Of a stretch of DNA of 64,000 nt, positions 34,747 through 43,131 are shown one piece after another. The position numbers and the translations under genes are program-made. The DNA is from Ignavibacteria bacterium (GTDB lineage: Bacteria; Bacteroidota; Ignavibacteria; SZUA-365), in the NCBI GenBank assembly GCA_016720835.1, contig JADKJW010000005.1, forward strand, positions 186,001 to 250,000. The letters run 5' to 3'. Positions within the stretch are counted from its first letter, which is position 1, and every line of letters starts with the position of its first letter. Under the pieces are notes generated by a model. It saw only the letters and a list, made by a program, of their open reading frames with translations. It searched no databases and was not told the DNA's origin.

Positions 34747-36006
34747 GTGGAGATCCTCGTGAGCAGAGTCGTTTTCCCTCGTGCAATGATGAAATACAGT
34801 TTGCTCTTCGGAATCATCCTGCTTGTGGGGACACCCGCTGCGTTGCGCTCGCAATGGGTGCAAACCGACCTGCCGAAGTACGCGAATGTCACCTCCATCG
34901 CGCACGAAGATTCGTTCGTGATGGCGGGAACAATTGCTGATGGCATTTGGTACTCAACAAATGGCGGTCGCACATGGGCGGAATCGAATACCAACGGGCA
35001 GATTAAAGCTGTTTCTGCGATGTTGATCCAAGATTCTGCAATTTACGCAGGCACTGGTTTTGGACTCTTTGCATCAACAGATAGAGGAATGAGTTGGTAC
35101 CCGGCAAGCAGTGGGTTCCCGATTCGCCCAACCATCAGAAGTCTTGCGGTGATGGATACTGCGCTCTTCGTTGGAACAATGGCCAAAGGGTTGTTTGTTT
35201 CATTTGACAGTGCAAAGACATGGTCGGAAAGAAACAATGGCCTGGAAATGCCACATTTTATCAACGCATTACATTTTTTGAGTAATACACTTTATGCCGG
35301 AACCGGTACTGGGGTGTTTGCCTCGACAAACCTGGGCGTAACCTGGACCAAGAAGAGCAGTGGGTTAGTACCGGAAAGTATCCACAAGTTAGACAGTCGT
35401 GATACCGTATTGTATGCTGGCGGTATGTTTGGCGATGTCTTTGTTTCCATGAACAGAGGGAATTCTTGGGAAAAAGTCTATTCCTCTCCAGTATCTACTG
35501 ACGTAACGTCATTTGTCAGCACCGACACGAGCGAATGCGTGGGATTCTATGCGGGCGGTATCATGCAATCAACCGAACACGGTACGTCGTGGCGGGAATT
35601 TAATGATGGTTTTACCATGCCGACAGTGCAAATACGGTCTCTGTGCCGGGTTGGGAATTCAATGTTGGCTGGGACTGCTGGGCACGGGCTCTGGATGCGC
35701 GAGAATGCTCGTACGACGCACGTTGAATCCCGTGCAGAAATGATGAATCCAGGCCTGATGGTGAATTATCCCAATCCATTCGTCGCAGAGACGAGCATCA
35801 TCTATACGGTGACGACACGCGCACATGTCCGCATCCGGCTCGTCGATAGCAGGGGAGTGGAAATCGCAGTCCTGGTGGACGAGGAGAAGCCGGAGGGGAC
35901 ATACTGCGTTCCGATGTCCGCTCAACATCTCCCTGCCGGGGTGTATCTGTGCGAGCTGCGCATGAACGGTTCCACCACGCTGAGAAAGATTGAACTGGTG
36001 AAATAA
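34747..36006 (+). CDS. T9SS-secreted BNR/YCF48-like propeller protein
   Basis: 419 aa from GTG 34747 (AGGA five bases upstream), or 406 aa from ATG 34786, which directly precedes the hydrophobic signal segment YSLLFGIILLVGTPAALRSQ. Seven or so repeats of the form STNGGRTWAES, STDRGMSWYP, STNLGVTWTKK. Sorting domain: VNYPNPFVAETSI ... LPAGVYLCELRMNG ... LRKIELVK. It is a sister of the gene before it and the one at 14003 in plan. Noticeably AT-richer than the window. Probably a surface binding protein. Confidence 0.85.
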   Translation: MEILVSRVVFPRAMMKYSLLFGIILLVGTPAALRSQWVQTDLPKYANVTSIAHEDSFVMAGTIADGIWYSTNGGRTWAESNTNGQIKAVSAMLIQDSAIYAGTGFGLFASTDRGMSWYPASSGFPIRPTIRSLAVMDTALFVGTMAKGLFVSFDSAKTWSERNNGLEMPHFINALHFLSNTLYAGTGTGVFASTNLGVTWTKKSSGLVPESIHKLDSRDTVLYAGGMFGDVFVSMNRGNSWEKVYSSPVSTDVTSFVSTDTSECVGFYAGGIMQSTEHGTSWREFNDGFTMPTVQIRSLCRVGNSMLAGTAGHGLWMRENARTTHVESRAEMMNPGLMVNYPNPFVAETSIIYTVTTRAHVRIRLVDSRGVEIAVLVDEEKPEGTYCVPMSAQHLPAGVYLCELRMNGSTTLRKIELVK

Positions 36007-36359
36007 AACGCGCCGACTCGCGGTCCTGACGTGATCGTTCCAATTCGCTTTGCAGAGAAATCCATTGCATGCACATCGTTTAATAACATTGACATGCAAA
36101 AAATCGCCTGACGTCGGCGTCCGGCGGCGAGGCTTATTTCCGCACCTGACAAAATGGCAGGAGTGACCTTGAAAAAGATGGTCGATCCAGCCCGTACAAC
36201 AGCAAGCAGGAAGGGGTACAGCCATGTATCGGGTGCTTTCGCATCATCGCTACATATGGATTTTTCAAACCGGACAAGGGATATCAAAATACCCTTGATT
36301 CTGGAATTCCGCAGGCGTAGCTTCCCATACACGCTTTCTTACACGTAGACGGAGCATCG
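36007..36359 (+). other. Intergenic region carrying a candidate promoter at 36295-36325
   Basis: No gene supported in 353 bases. TTG at 36295, 20-base spacer and TAGCTTCC at 36318 precede the small secreted protein gene at 36360 by 34 bases; the -7 box is a partial match. Confidence 0.4.
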
Positions 36360-36848
36360 ATGAGAACGATTCTGCTTGCCTTCCTGACCCTTTCCGTATC
36401 CCTTTCGGCGCAAACGCTGTGGGACAAGGCGGAGTACGGCGCCTCTCGCACGGCGTTGCTGAAGGCCTATCCCGACGCGGTCAGAAGCGACGGGAGCGGC
36501 GCCTTCGACGCGAACGGTTCGGATCTCACGGTCAAGCGGAACATCGGGATGTATCGCTACGCCGTCACGATGAACATGCGGAACAACAAGCTCAGCTGGG
36601 TGTCCGTCAGGCCGCTTGCGGCGCCGACGCAGGAAATGTACACCGACATGCTCTACAGCATCATCGCGAAATACGGCGGTCCGTCGTACTCGGGCGACGA
36701 GGCGCACCGCCTGTCGTCGTGGCGCATCGAGCAGAAGCAGGTGCTGGCGCGCGCGGAATTCACGATGCCGAAAGCGGCCCCGTGGATCGGCGCCATGTCG
36801 GTGCGCTATGAACTGGCGAAGGACGTCCCGGAGGACGGCGGCTGCTGA
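36360..36848 (+). CDS. Small secreted protein of unknown family (copy 1 of a tandem pair)
   Basis: 162 aa with a clean signal peptide (MRTILLAFLTLSVSLSAQ). No family recognised. Mature part is mixed alpha/beta with LWDKAEYGASRTALLKAYPD, a PDAV-SD segment and MYTDMLYSIIAKYGG, ending in GGC. SD GGAG six bases before ATG. The next gene, 136 bases downstream, is a full-length paralogue. Both are flanked by surface proteins, so an envelope role is likely. The single C-terminal Cys is shared by both copies. Confidence 0.8.
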   Translation: MRTILLAFLTLSVSLSAQTLWDKAEYGASRTALLKAYPDAVRSDGSGAFDANGSDLTVKRNIGMYRYAVTMNMRNNKLSWVSVRPLAAPTQEMYTDMLYSIIAKYGGPSYSGDEAHRLSSWRIEQKQVLARAEFTMPKAAPWIGAMSVRYELAKDVPEDGGC

Positions 36849-36984
36849 CCCTCAGCTCAGCTTCTGGAACTCGCCGAAGCCACACGGTGTTGTTGAAACG
36901 ACGCAGTCCCGCAACATCGAAAATCCGGGGCGACAATCTCGAACGTGAATCCACCGCAATACCCCTCATATGCATGGAACTCCT

Positions 36985-37482
36985 ATGAAAACATTCCTGC
37001 TCGCCTTCCTGGCCCTTTCCGCAACGCTATCGGCCCAGACCCTGTGGGACAAGGCACAGTACGGCGACTCGCGCGCGGACCTGCTGAAAACGTATCCGGA
37101 CGCGGTGAAAAGCGATGTTCGCGGCGCCTCCGCCGCCAACGGTTCGGACCTCATCATCACACGGGACATCGGGAAGTACCGCTATGCGGTCATCATGCGA
37201 ATGATCGGCGACAAACTCGACGCCGTGTCGATCAAGCCGGTCACTGCAGCGAGCATGGACATGTACAGGGACATGATCTACAGCATCATCGAGAAACACG
37301 GCGGAGGACTGCAACGTGGAAACGACATGCGTTACCTGCTGTGGTGGAACACCGAGGACAAACAGGTGCGGATACAGGCGGAATATGCCGCCGCCAACGG
37401 CCTTCCCTGGACGGTGAACATGGAAGTTCGCTGCGCCCTCGCGAAGAGCGATCCCTCCTTTGATGAATCGGGCGGCTGCTGA
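36985..37482 (+). CDS. Small secreted protein of unknown family (copy 2 of a tandem pair)
   Basis: 165 aa with signal peptide MKTFLLAFLALSATLSAQ. It aligns end to end with copy 1: LWDKAQYGDSRADLLKTYPD, ANGSDL, IGKYRYAV, MYRDMIYSIIEKHGG and the end GGC. An upstream in-frame ATG at 36970 adds five residues; 36985 matches the start of copy 1. Divergence across the whole length shows an old duplication. Function unknown. Confidence 0.8.
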   Translation: MKTFLLAFLALSATLSAQTLWDKAQYGDSRADLLKTYPDAVKSDVRGASAANGSDLIITRDIGKYRYAVIMRMIGDKLDAVSIKPVTAASMDMYRDMIYSIIEKHGGGLQRGNDMRYLLWWNTEDKQVRIQAEYAAANGLPWTVNMEVRCALAKSDPSFDESGGC

Positions 37483-37845
37483 TTCAGGAGCCGACGCGGC
37501 ACGTGTTGCGGAGTGGATCCTTTGTGAATGGATGAACTGCGAGAGCAGTCCGAAACACCGGAGACAGATTCTGGAAAACGATGGAAAAAGGTCCGAGTCC
37601 CGGGCCTTTTTCGTTATGAGGGGAAAGGAGCCGGTGGGAAACACGAGGGTTCCGCCTCTCCGGCTTGCATGTCGATTCCGTTGTGGCTAGGTTCCACTGA
37701 CCTGATCGACGCACCTGCCGGGAGGCACCCGAGAACATGCTCACTCCGCTTTTTTCGCTCCCTGGAAATACGGCCCTGCATCTGCTGTGGGCAGTATGGC
37801 GCGGGAGGCACTATCACGTGACCTCCAGATCCGCGAAGAGCGGTC
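37483..37845 (+). other. Intergenic region with a hairpin
   Basis: No gene is supported in 363 bases. The only structure seen is the hairpin at 37584-37612, listed separately. Confidence 0.4.
37584..37612. terminator. Hairpin with A-rich/T-rich stem, possible terminator
   Basis: GAAAAAGG-TCC pairs with GGG-CCTTTTTC around a 7-base loop; the T5 lies in the 3' arm. It could act in either direction, about 100 bases after the second small secreted protein gene. Confidence 0.45.
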
Positions 37846-38951
37846 ATGAGCACCCGCACGGAATGTCAGCACTGCGGCCGGCAAGGCATGACGATCGTGG
37901 CGATACTGGCCCTCACTCTCGCCGCAGTGCTGTTCGCGGCCTGCTCGAAGGATGAAGCGCCCGTTGCCGCTCCGCTGCCTCCACCCGATACCACGACAAC
38001 GAGCAACGAGTATTCGTGGCGGATGCTGGCCGAGTATGACGATCCGACGATACTGCTGGATCTGCTGGCGATATCGGATACGGAGATATGGATATGTGGG
38101 ATGTTCTGTTTTGATAGTACAGATGAGATATGGGATTAGGATGGGAAAATATATTCAACCTTTCAACCTTGCCAGGTGGAATGGGAAGGATATGATTTAT
38201 TACAGGATTACAAGCAATGATATCACCGGTAATGTTGGGTATCTGAACGGGGTATGGAAAACGGCTAATAACATACTCTGGTGTTCTGTATCAAATGGAT
38301 TGACCTCAACGAGAAACGGTACCGTTATTACGCGTTACAAGCATACAAATGGCATTGGAGAAATGGTTCGAGGTGATGACAAGAAGCTTTATATCTTTGG
38401 CAACACCGGATCGTATACGACGTATCAACCGTATACATTTACCAGGGTACCATTCCCTGAGCCTGATTGGGTGAGATCGGCCTGTCAACGAGGCGATACC
38501 ATCTACTGTACCCTGAGAAATGAATTCACACCATCAAACACGCAGAATGCACTGGTCATCGAGAAAGGTGTGCCGCGAGTGTGGAGGGATTTCCTGGGGC
38601 GGACGAAATTCCGGGGGTCTGGGCTGATGAACGAGGAGCGTGTCCATTTTTGCGGAGGAGGGGTCGGAAGTATGCCACCGGAACATATTCCGATGCTCAT
38701 TAAATCACCTTGGGTCGGCTATCTCGGCCGCAATCCACGGGACTGCTGGAACAACATCTGGACTGGGGGGGGTGGGAGGAAGTGGTACTGTCTCATCATT
38801 TTAACGGGAAAGCATGGTTTGATTTGCCGGCAGAGGTTAACCCAATGGTTCTCCTTTAATTACGTCCAGGCGACTGCGAACACGGTGATGCGCCATGGGC
38901 ATCGGAACGACAAGGAGCAATCCCGTGATACTCGAGGCGGAAGTAGCATGA
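37846..38951 (+). pseudogene. Broken lipoprotein gene (propeller-like surface lipoprotein), at least three frameshifts
   Basis: Start ATG 37846 with lipobox LFAAC, then LLDLLAISDTEIWICGMF. From about 38139 sense continues in the next frame (FNLARWNGKDMIYYRI ... GVWKTANNILWCSVSN ... GDDKKLYIFGNTG). At the G8 run near 38765 it moves to a third reading (EEVVLSHHFNGKAWFDLPAE), and it ends in a last frame with MGIGTTRSNPVILEAEVA and TGA at 38949. The pieces add up to one ~365-aa lipoprotein of the RWNG/HFNG propeller type common in this phylum. It is AT-rich. Several independent breaks make real decay more likely than a single read error. Confidence 0.7.
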
Positions 38952-39194
38952 AATGGGCATGCAAAAAGCACGGCGCACCGGATACCAACGCGGAAGATAT
39001 TCGTCCGGCATCAGTGCCTATCTCCGATCCGGCGCCAAGGGAGCACAACGCCGCCACTCTGCAAACCCCCGTCTCACAGGAGAGCACATGGAACACCCGC
39101 ACCGGCCTGAGTCTCGCATGCCTCTGTCCGACCATCGCGGTTGCAGTCACCTGCGGAACACAGACGCAGTCGAGATACTTTTTCGGTGCGAGGG

Positions 39195-39698
39195 TTACTG
39201 CTGATAGAGCACGCGCCAATCCGGCGGACGATGCTCGCTGAACTTCACGGCGGGCATGGGGAAGTGGTAGTGGTTCACGATGCGCTCGGCGAGGTGCAGT
39301 TCGCGCTGGCGGAAGGGCCAGACGCCGAGATCGAGGTCCAGTCCCACCACGAACTCGGGTTTGCCGAGCGCGAAGTGCCAGGGCGTGAAATGGTCGCGCA
39401 CGCTCCAGCCCACGGCGAGCTGCAGCGGATCGGGCCAGTACGGTTCCAGCGACGCGGGCAGGAGGTTGTTGACGTTGACGGCCAGCCAGTAGGTGTGCGC
39501 GTCGTAATGCTCGGTGAAGCGCGGCGGGAATTTGTACGATTCGTATGGGACGTAGCTCCACTTGAAGCGGAAATTGTTGAGGAAGGGAACGTCATTCTGC
39601 AGCATGCCGTAGAGCATTCCCGCGGAGTTGAAGGCGAGGTCCTGGTAGTCGAAGCCCAGCGTCGTGGTGCCGTCCCCGACTTCCGACGAGCAGGGCAA
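39195..39698 (-). pseudogene. C-terminal piece of a DUF2279-like membrane-associated protein (frameshifted)
   Basis: 167 codons: EVGDGTTTLGFDYQDLAFNS, SAGMLYGML, then Trp/Tyr/Pro-rich barrel-like sequence ending DWRVLYQQ. It is the continuation of the gene at 39592-40101. Deleting one G at about 39690 joins ALLV to EVGDG and gives a 301-aa protein. The ATG at 39698 is probably not a real start. Confidence 0.7.
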
Positions 39699-40101
39699 AG
39701 GTGAAGGTCACACCCGCCGAGGCCCAGTACGCCGTGCCGTGATCGAAGCCTCCCCAGCGCAGCATGTCGTAGAAGGTATGGAAGTACATGTACGACGTGA
39801 AGAAATGCCCGAGCTTGTCGATGCCGAGGTTCTCCTCCCCGAACCAGCCCTCCTCGTGAAAGAGGAAATCGCCCCCGCGCACCTGCCACCACGCGTAATA
39901 GGAGTCCACGAGCGACCCGAGGAAGAGTCCGCCAACGATGCCGCCGGCGAGAACTTTGCGTACCGTCGTCCCCGAATCAACGGTGAAGGGCGTGACGTAG
40001 CCGGCGGGGTATTCGCGGAGCGAGTCCTGTGCGTGAGCGGAGGACAGCAGGAGGAAGAGGGTCGCTGCTGCGACAAGAAGAAATCTGGACTTGAGGGGCA
40101 T
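39592..40101 (-). CDS. DUF2279-like (YfiM-type) exported protein, N-terminal part (frameshifted)
   Basis: Signal peptide MPLKSRFLLV ... SSAHAQ, then a hydrophobic segment (AGGIVGGLFLGSLVDSYYAWW), and LGIDKLGHFFTSYMYFHTFY, the His-containing motif of the DUF2279 family. The true product should run on into the EVGDGTTTLGFDYQDLAFN part encoded in the neighbouring frame; as read it ends in an Arg/His-rich tail lacking sense. Function of the family is unknown. Confidence 0.72.
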   Translation of the reverse strand: MPLKSRFLLVAAATLFLLLSSAHAQDSLREYPAGYVTPFTVDSGTTVRKVLAGGIVGGLFLGSLVDSYYAWWQVRGGDFLFHEEGWFGEENLGIDKLGHFFTSYMYFHTFYDMLRWGGFDHGTAYWASAGVTFTFALLVGSRGRHHDAGLRLPGPRLQLRGNALRHAAE

Positions 40102-40118
40102 GAGTGAATATAAGAAGG

Positions 40119-40240
40119 TCCACGAAATACACGAAGCACACGAAGCATGGGTTTATTTTTTAGGGAGGAACGCTCGTGAATTGTTTCGAGGGTTGTGTGC
40201 GTTGAATGTCCACGAAATACACGAAGCACACGAAACATGG
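40119..40240. repeat. Direct repeat pair CCACGAAATACACGAAGCACAC...CATGG
   Basis: Two near-identical 32-base copies (40119-40150 and 40209-40240) 90 bases apart, upstream of deoC. In frame they read HEIHEAHE, a translation often seen as spurious annotation of a dispersed repeat. No gene is supported in the 247 bases between the DUF2279-like gene and deoC. Confidence 0.75.
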
Positions 40241-40348
40241 ATTTTTAGATGGGAACGAGTGGCTATCATGTGGGAGAGGGACATCAGTGGATTTTATGAA
40301 GTACTGCGTTCGTATCATGTCGCTGTTCTGTATCTTGCAGGACGCATG

Positions 40349-41107
40349 ATGACCGAAGCCACACCCATCGAAAAACTCCTGTTCGACGCCGATGAAGCGT
40401 TCGCGCGCTGGATTCCGTCCGGCGAGGCGGGGGCGTTGCGGGAGGTGGAGGCGGGGGATTTGGCGCGGCATATCGACCACACGCTGCTGAAACCCGACGC
40501 CACGGAAGACGCCGTGACGCAACTCTGCGCGGAGGCGCGGGAGGCGGGTTTCGCGACGGTGTGCGTCAATCCCGTCTTCGTGCCGCTCTCGGCGCGCCTG
40601 CTGGCCGGATCGGCTGTTGCGGTGTGCACGGTGATCGGCTTCCCGCTCGGCGCCTCGCGCAGCGCCGTGAAGGCGGCGGAAACGCGGCAGGCGGCGGCGG
40701 ACGGCGCCGCGGAGTTTGACATGGTGCTGCCCGTGGGCCTGCTGCTTTCGGGGCAGTATGAAGCCGTGCGCGCGGATATCGCGGCGGTCGTGGCGGCTGC
40801 GCGCGAAGCGAGGGACGGCGCCATCGTGAAGGTGATACTCGAGACCTGCCTGCTGCAGGATCGCGACATCGCGCGGGCATGCCACCTTGCACTCGACGCG
40901 GGCGCGGATTACGTGAAGACGTCCACGGGTTTCTCGACCGGCGGCGCCACGCCGCGGGCCGTCGCCCTCATGGCGCACATGGCCGCGGGTGCGCTGCGCG
41001 TGAAGGCCAGCGGCGGCATCCGGACGCGCGCGGACGCGCTCCTCTACCTATCCCTCGGGGCCGACCGCATCGGCACGAGTTCCGGCCTGACGATCATCCA
41101 ACAGTAA
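40349..41107 (+). CDS. deoC: Deoxyribose-phosphate aldolase
   Basis: 252 aa from ATG 40349 (AGGA six bases upstream); a second ATG lies three bases earlier. TIM-barrel class I aldolase: HIDHTLLKPDAT, CVNPVFV, CTVIGFPLGA, EFDMVLPVG, Schiff-base Lys in DYVKTSTGF and the second Lys in VKASGGIRT. It cleaves 2-deoxyribose-5-phosphate to glyceraldehyde-3-phosphate and acetaldehyde in deoxynucleoside salvage. The open frame to 40091 runs through direct repeats and is not coding. It is followed after 16 bases by a SPOR lipoprotein. Confidence 0.95.
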   Translation: MTEATPIEKLLFDADEAFARWIPSGEAGALREVEAGDLARHIDHTLLKPDATEDAVTQLCAEAREAGFATVCVNPVFVPLSARLLAGSAVAVCTVIGFPLGASRSAVKAAETRQAAADGAAEFDMVLPVGLLLSGQYEAVRADIAAVVAAAREARDGAIVKVILETCLLQDRDIARACHLALDAGADYVKTSTGFSTGGATPRAVALMAHMAAGALRVKASGGIRTRADALLYLSLGADRIGTSSGLTIIQQ

Positions 41108-41123
41108 CTCCCTGGAGAATCCC

Positions 41124-41654
41124 ATGAATGCACGGCACACGCTGTTCCTCGTCCCTTTCCTCGCGATCGCCCTCCTCGCCGCCGGCTGCAGCTCGAGCGA
41201 AGAGGCGGCGAAAACGGATGACACCTCGTCTCCGGAATTTCAGAAGACGGACAAGCAGGAAGTGGTGCTTCCCACGACGGAGACGCCCCCCGGCTCGAAG
41301 CTCGAGGACATTCAGTCCACGGAGAAAAACGTCCCGGTCGTGGATCCCAACCCCGAAGTGCAGAAGGACGCGCAGCCTGAGCAGATCCAGAAGAGCGCCG
41401 AGGGCCAGAAGAAGGGCCTCCTCATGTGGAGCGTGCAGCTCGGGGCTTTCAAGGCGGAGTCGGGCGCGATGCAACTCGTCGCCGAGGCGAAGGGGAAATT
41501 CAATCAGCCGGTGTACAAGGATTTCGATCCCGTCAGCCAGCTCTACAAGGTGACGGTGGGCTCCTTCCAGACGCGCGAGCAGGCCTCGCAGTTCAAGGAG
41601 GAAGTGATCGGGAAGGGTTATGCCGGCGCGTTCTCCGTTGAAGTGCGCCGCTGA
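41124..41654 (+). CDS. SPOR-domain lipoprotein
   Basis: 176 aa. Lipobox LAAGC with acylated Cys near residue 22, a Glu/Lys/Pro-rich linker (25-95), then a C-terminal SPOR domain (MWSVQLGAFKAESGAMQLV ... LYKVTVGSFQTREQASQFKEE). SPOR domains bind denuded glycan strands at division sites, so a cell-wall or division role is inferred. GGAGA lies seven bases before ATG. It overlaps the next lipoprotein gene by 35 bases. Confidence 0.88.
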   Translation: MNARHTLFLVPFLAIALLAAGCSSSEEAAKTDDTSSPEFQKTDKQEVVLPTTETPPGSKLEDIQSTEKNVPVVDPNPEVQKDAQPEQIQKSAEGQKKGLLMWSVQLGAFKAESGAMQLVAEAKGKFNQPVYKDFDPVSQLYKVTVGSFQTREQASQFKEEVIGKGYAGAFSVEVRR

Positions 41655-42144
41655 TCTTCGCGTCGCCCTGCTTCCGCTGTTCGCGGCGCTGTTGCTTGCA
41701 GCGTGCAGCGGGAGCGCGCCGTCGGCGGGGGACGGACCGACCCCGTACCGCGGCAGGGAGGCGGATTTCGACGCCTCGCGGTACCGCGACGCCGCGGACT
41801 CGCTGCGCGTCGCCTCGCGGCAGCGCGAAGGAGAGGTGACCTCCGAGGCGCCGGGCGGATCCGTGCGCATGGAGCGCGTCATGGGCTTCCGCGTGCAGAT
41901 CTTCTCGACGACGAATCTCGACGAGGCGCTCGCGCGGCGCGACTCTCTGACCCGCCAGCTCGAGGCCGACACGGTGGAAGTCGTCTTCGACGCGCCCTAC
42001 TACAAACTGCGGACGGGCAACTTCACGGAACGGAAGGAGGCCGAAGCGCTGCGCGACAGCTGCATCGTGAAGGGCGTCCCAGACGCGTGGATCGTGCGGG
42101 ATTTCGTGACGATGCGCAGGCGGGAGCAGCCGTTCGAACGCTGA
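41620..42144 (+). CDS. SPOR-like lipoprotein
   Basis: 174 aa from ATG 41620, which lies inside the previous gene; the hydrophobic stretch and lipobox (FAALLLAAC) follow at about 16-30. C-terminal domain MGFRVQIFSTTNLDEALARR ... YYKLRTGNFTERKEAEALRD is SPOR-like. The 35-base overlap suggests translational coupling with the first SPOR lipoprotein, and the two likely act together at the cell wall. An internal TTG at 41638 would also keep the lipobox. Confidence 0.8.
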   Translation: MPARSPLKCAADLRVALLPLFAALLLAACSGSAPSAGDGPTPYRGREADFDASRYRDAADSLRVASRQREGEVTSEAPGGSVRMERVMGFRVQIFSTTNLDEALARRDSLTRQLEADTVEVVFDAPYYKLRTGNFTERKEAEALRDSCIVKGVPDAWIVRDFVTMRRREQPFER

Positions 42145-42156
42145 CGCGGGAGTGCG

Positions 42157-43083
42157 TCAGGGCAGCGTGATGCGCGTGCCCGACGTTTCCCAGCGCGCGC
42201 GCACGCGCACGGTGTCGGGCGCGGCGGCGAAGCGCTCCGAAGGCGCGAAGGGGAAAGGCTTGCCGGGCGACCAGGCGCCGCTGCTGTCGGCGTCCTCCCA
42301 CGCATCCAGCATGTACCTGCCGGCGGGGAGGCCGGGGAAGGAAAACGCGCCATCCGCGGCCGCGCGTGTCTGCACGGGGAGGTGTTTCTTCTCGACGTTC
42401 TTCGCGCGCACGATTTTCGGCAGCGCGGTGCCGCGTCTGTCGGTCACCGCGCCCGAGATGCTGCCCGCGGAACTCGCTTTCTCCGTCGTGAAGCCGACGC
42501 AGAACGCGGTGTCCGCGACGGCCATGCCGCGCAGCGAATCTCGCAGCGAGGCGAGCTCGATGCACAGCGTGTACGCCGCCTCGGGCGCGAGAGGCGGGTG
42601 CGCGAGGCGGAGCGCGGTGAGGGACGCCCACGAGGCCTCGAGAGGCAGGGCGTTGCGCAGGCTGTCGCGCAGCGTGGCGCCGACCTGCGCCCGCATGGGA
42701 TGCGAGAATCGGACCTCGAAGACCGAATCCAGCGAGACGTCCGTGGCGCGCGCGGCGGGCGATACGGACAGCAGCGACGGCTTCACCGTGTCCGCCGCGT
42801 CCACGCCGTCGAAGGCCACACTGCGAAGCGCTTCGGGGATTTCGTGTCCGGCCTTGTCGCGCAGGGAATCCACGCGGAGCAGATAACGCCCGCGTCCCAG
42901 CGGCGGCGCGAGGAAGACGTCCCACGCGTACTTGCCGCGCGCGGAGGGCAGCACGGCCACGACGGCATGCGGCGCGCCCGACACCGAATCGGTGACGGTG
43001 AACTGCGGCGCGGTCACGCCAACAGGTTCTTCGCTGAACTTCACGCGCAGCAGAGCGGCGTTCTGCGCCTCGACGGACTGCAT
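42157..43083 (-). pseudogene. Downstream part of an Ig-like-domain lipoprotein, after an in-frame amber codon
   Basis: 308 codons in the same frame as 43132-43854, separated only by TAG at 43134-43132 and 16 open codons. Contains a SbsA/Big_5-type Ig-like domain (VSPAARATDVSLDSVFEVRF) and a carboxypeptidase-regulatory-like domain (GSISGAVTDRRGTALP ... FSFPGLPAGRYMLDAW). Reading through the amber gives a 565-aa protein like those usual for the family. ATG 43083 has no ribosome binding site, so independent translation is doubtful. Confidence 0.72.
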
Positions 43084-43131
43084 GTACGGTGCCGTCGTGT
43101 CCTCGGTCGCGAGCCGGAAATACTGCGGCTC

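Noticed and set aside
36154..36348. 64-codon open frame in the 36.0-36.36 kb gap
   Set aside because: No ribosome binding site, no domain, and it runs through the candidate promoter of the next gene.
32861..39190. Integrated prophage or ICE at tRNA-Met
   Set aside because: No integrase, phage structural, replication or conjugation genes, and no visible att repeat.
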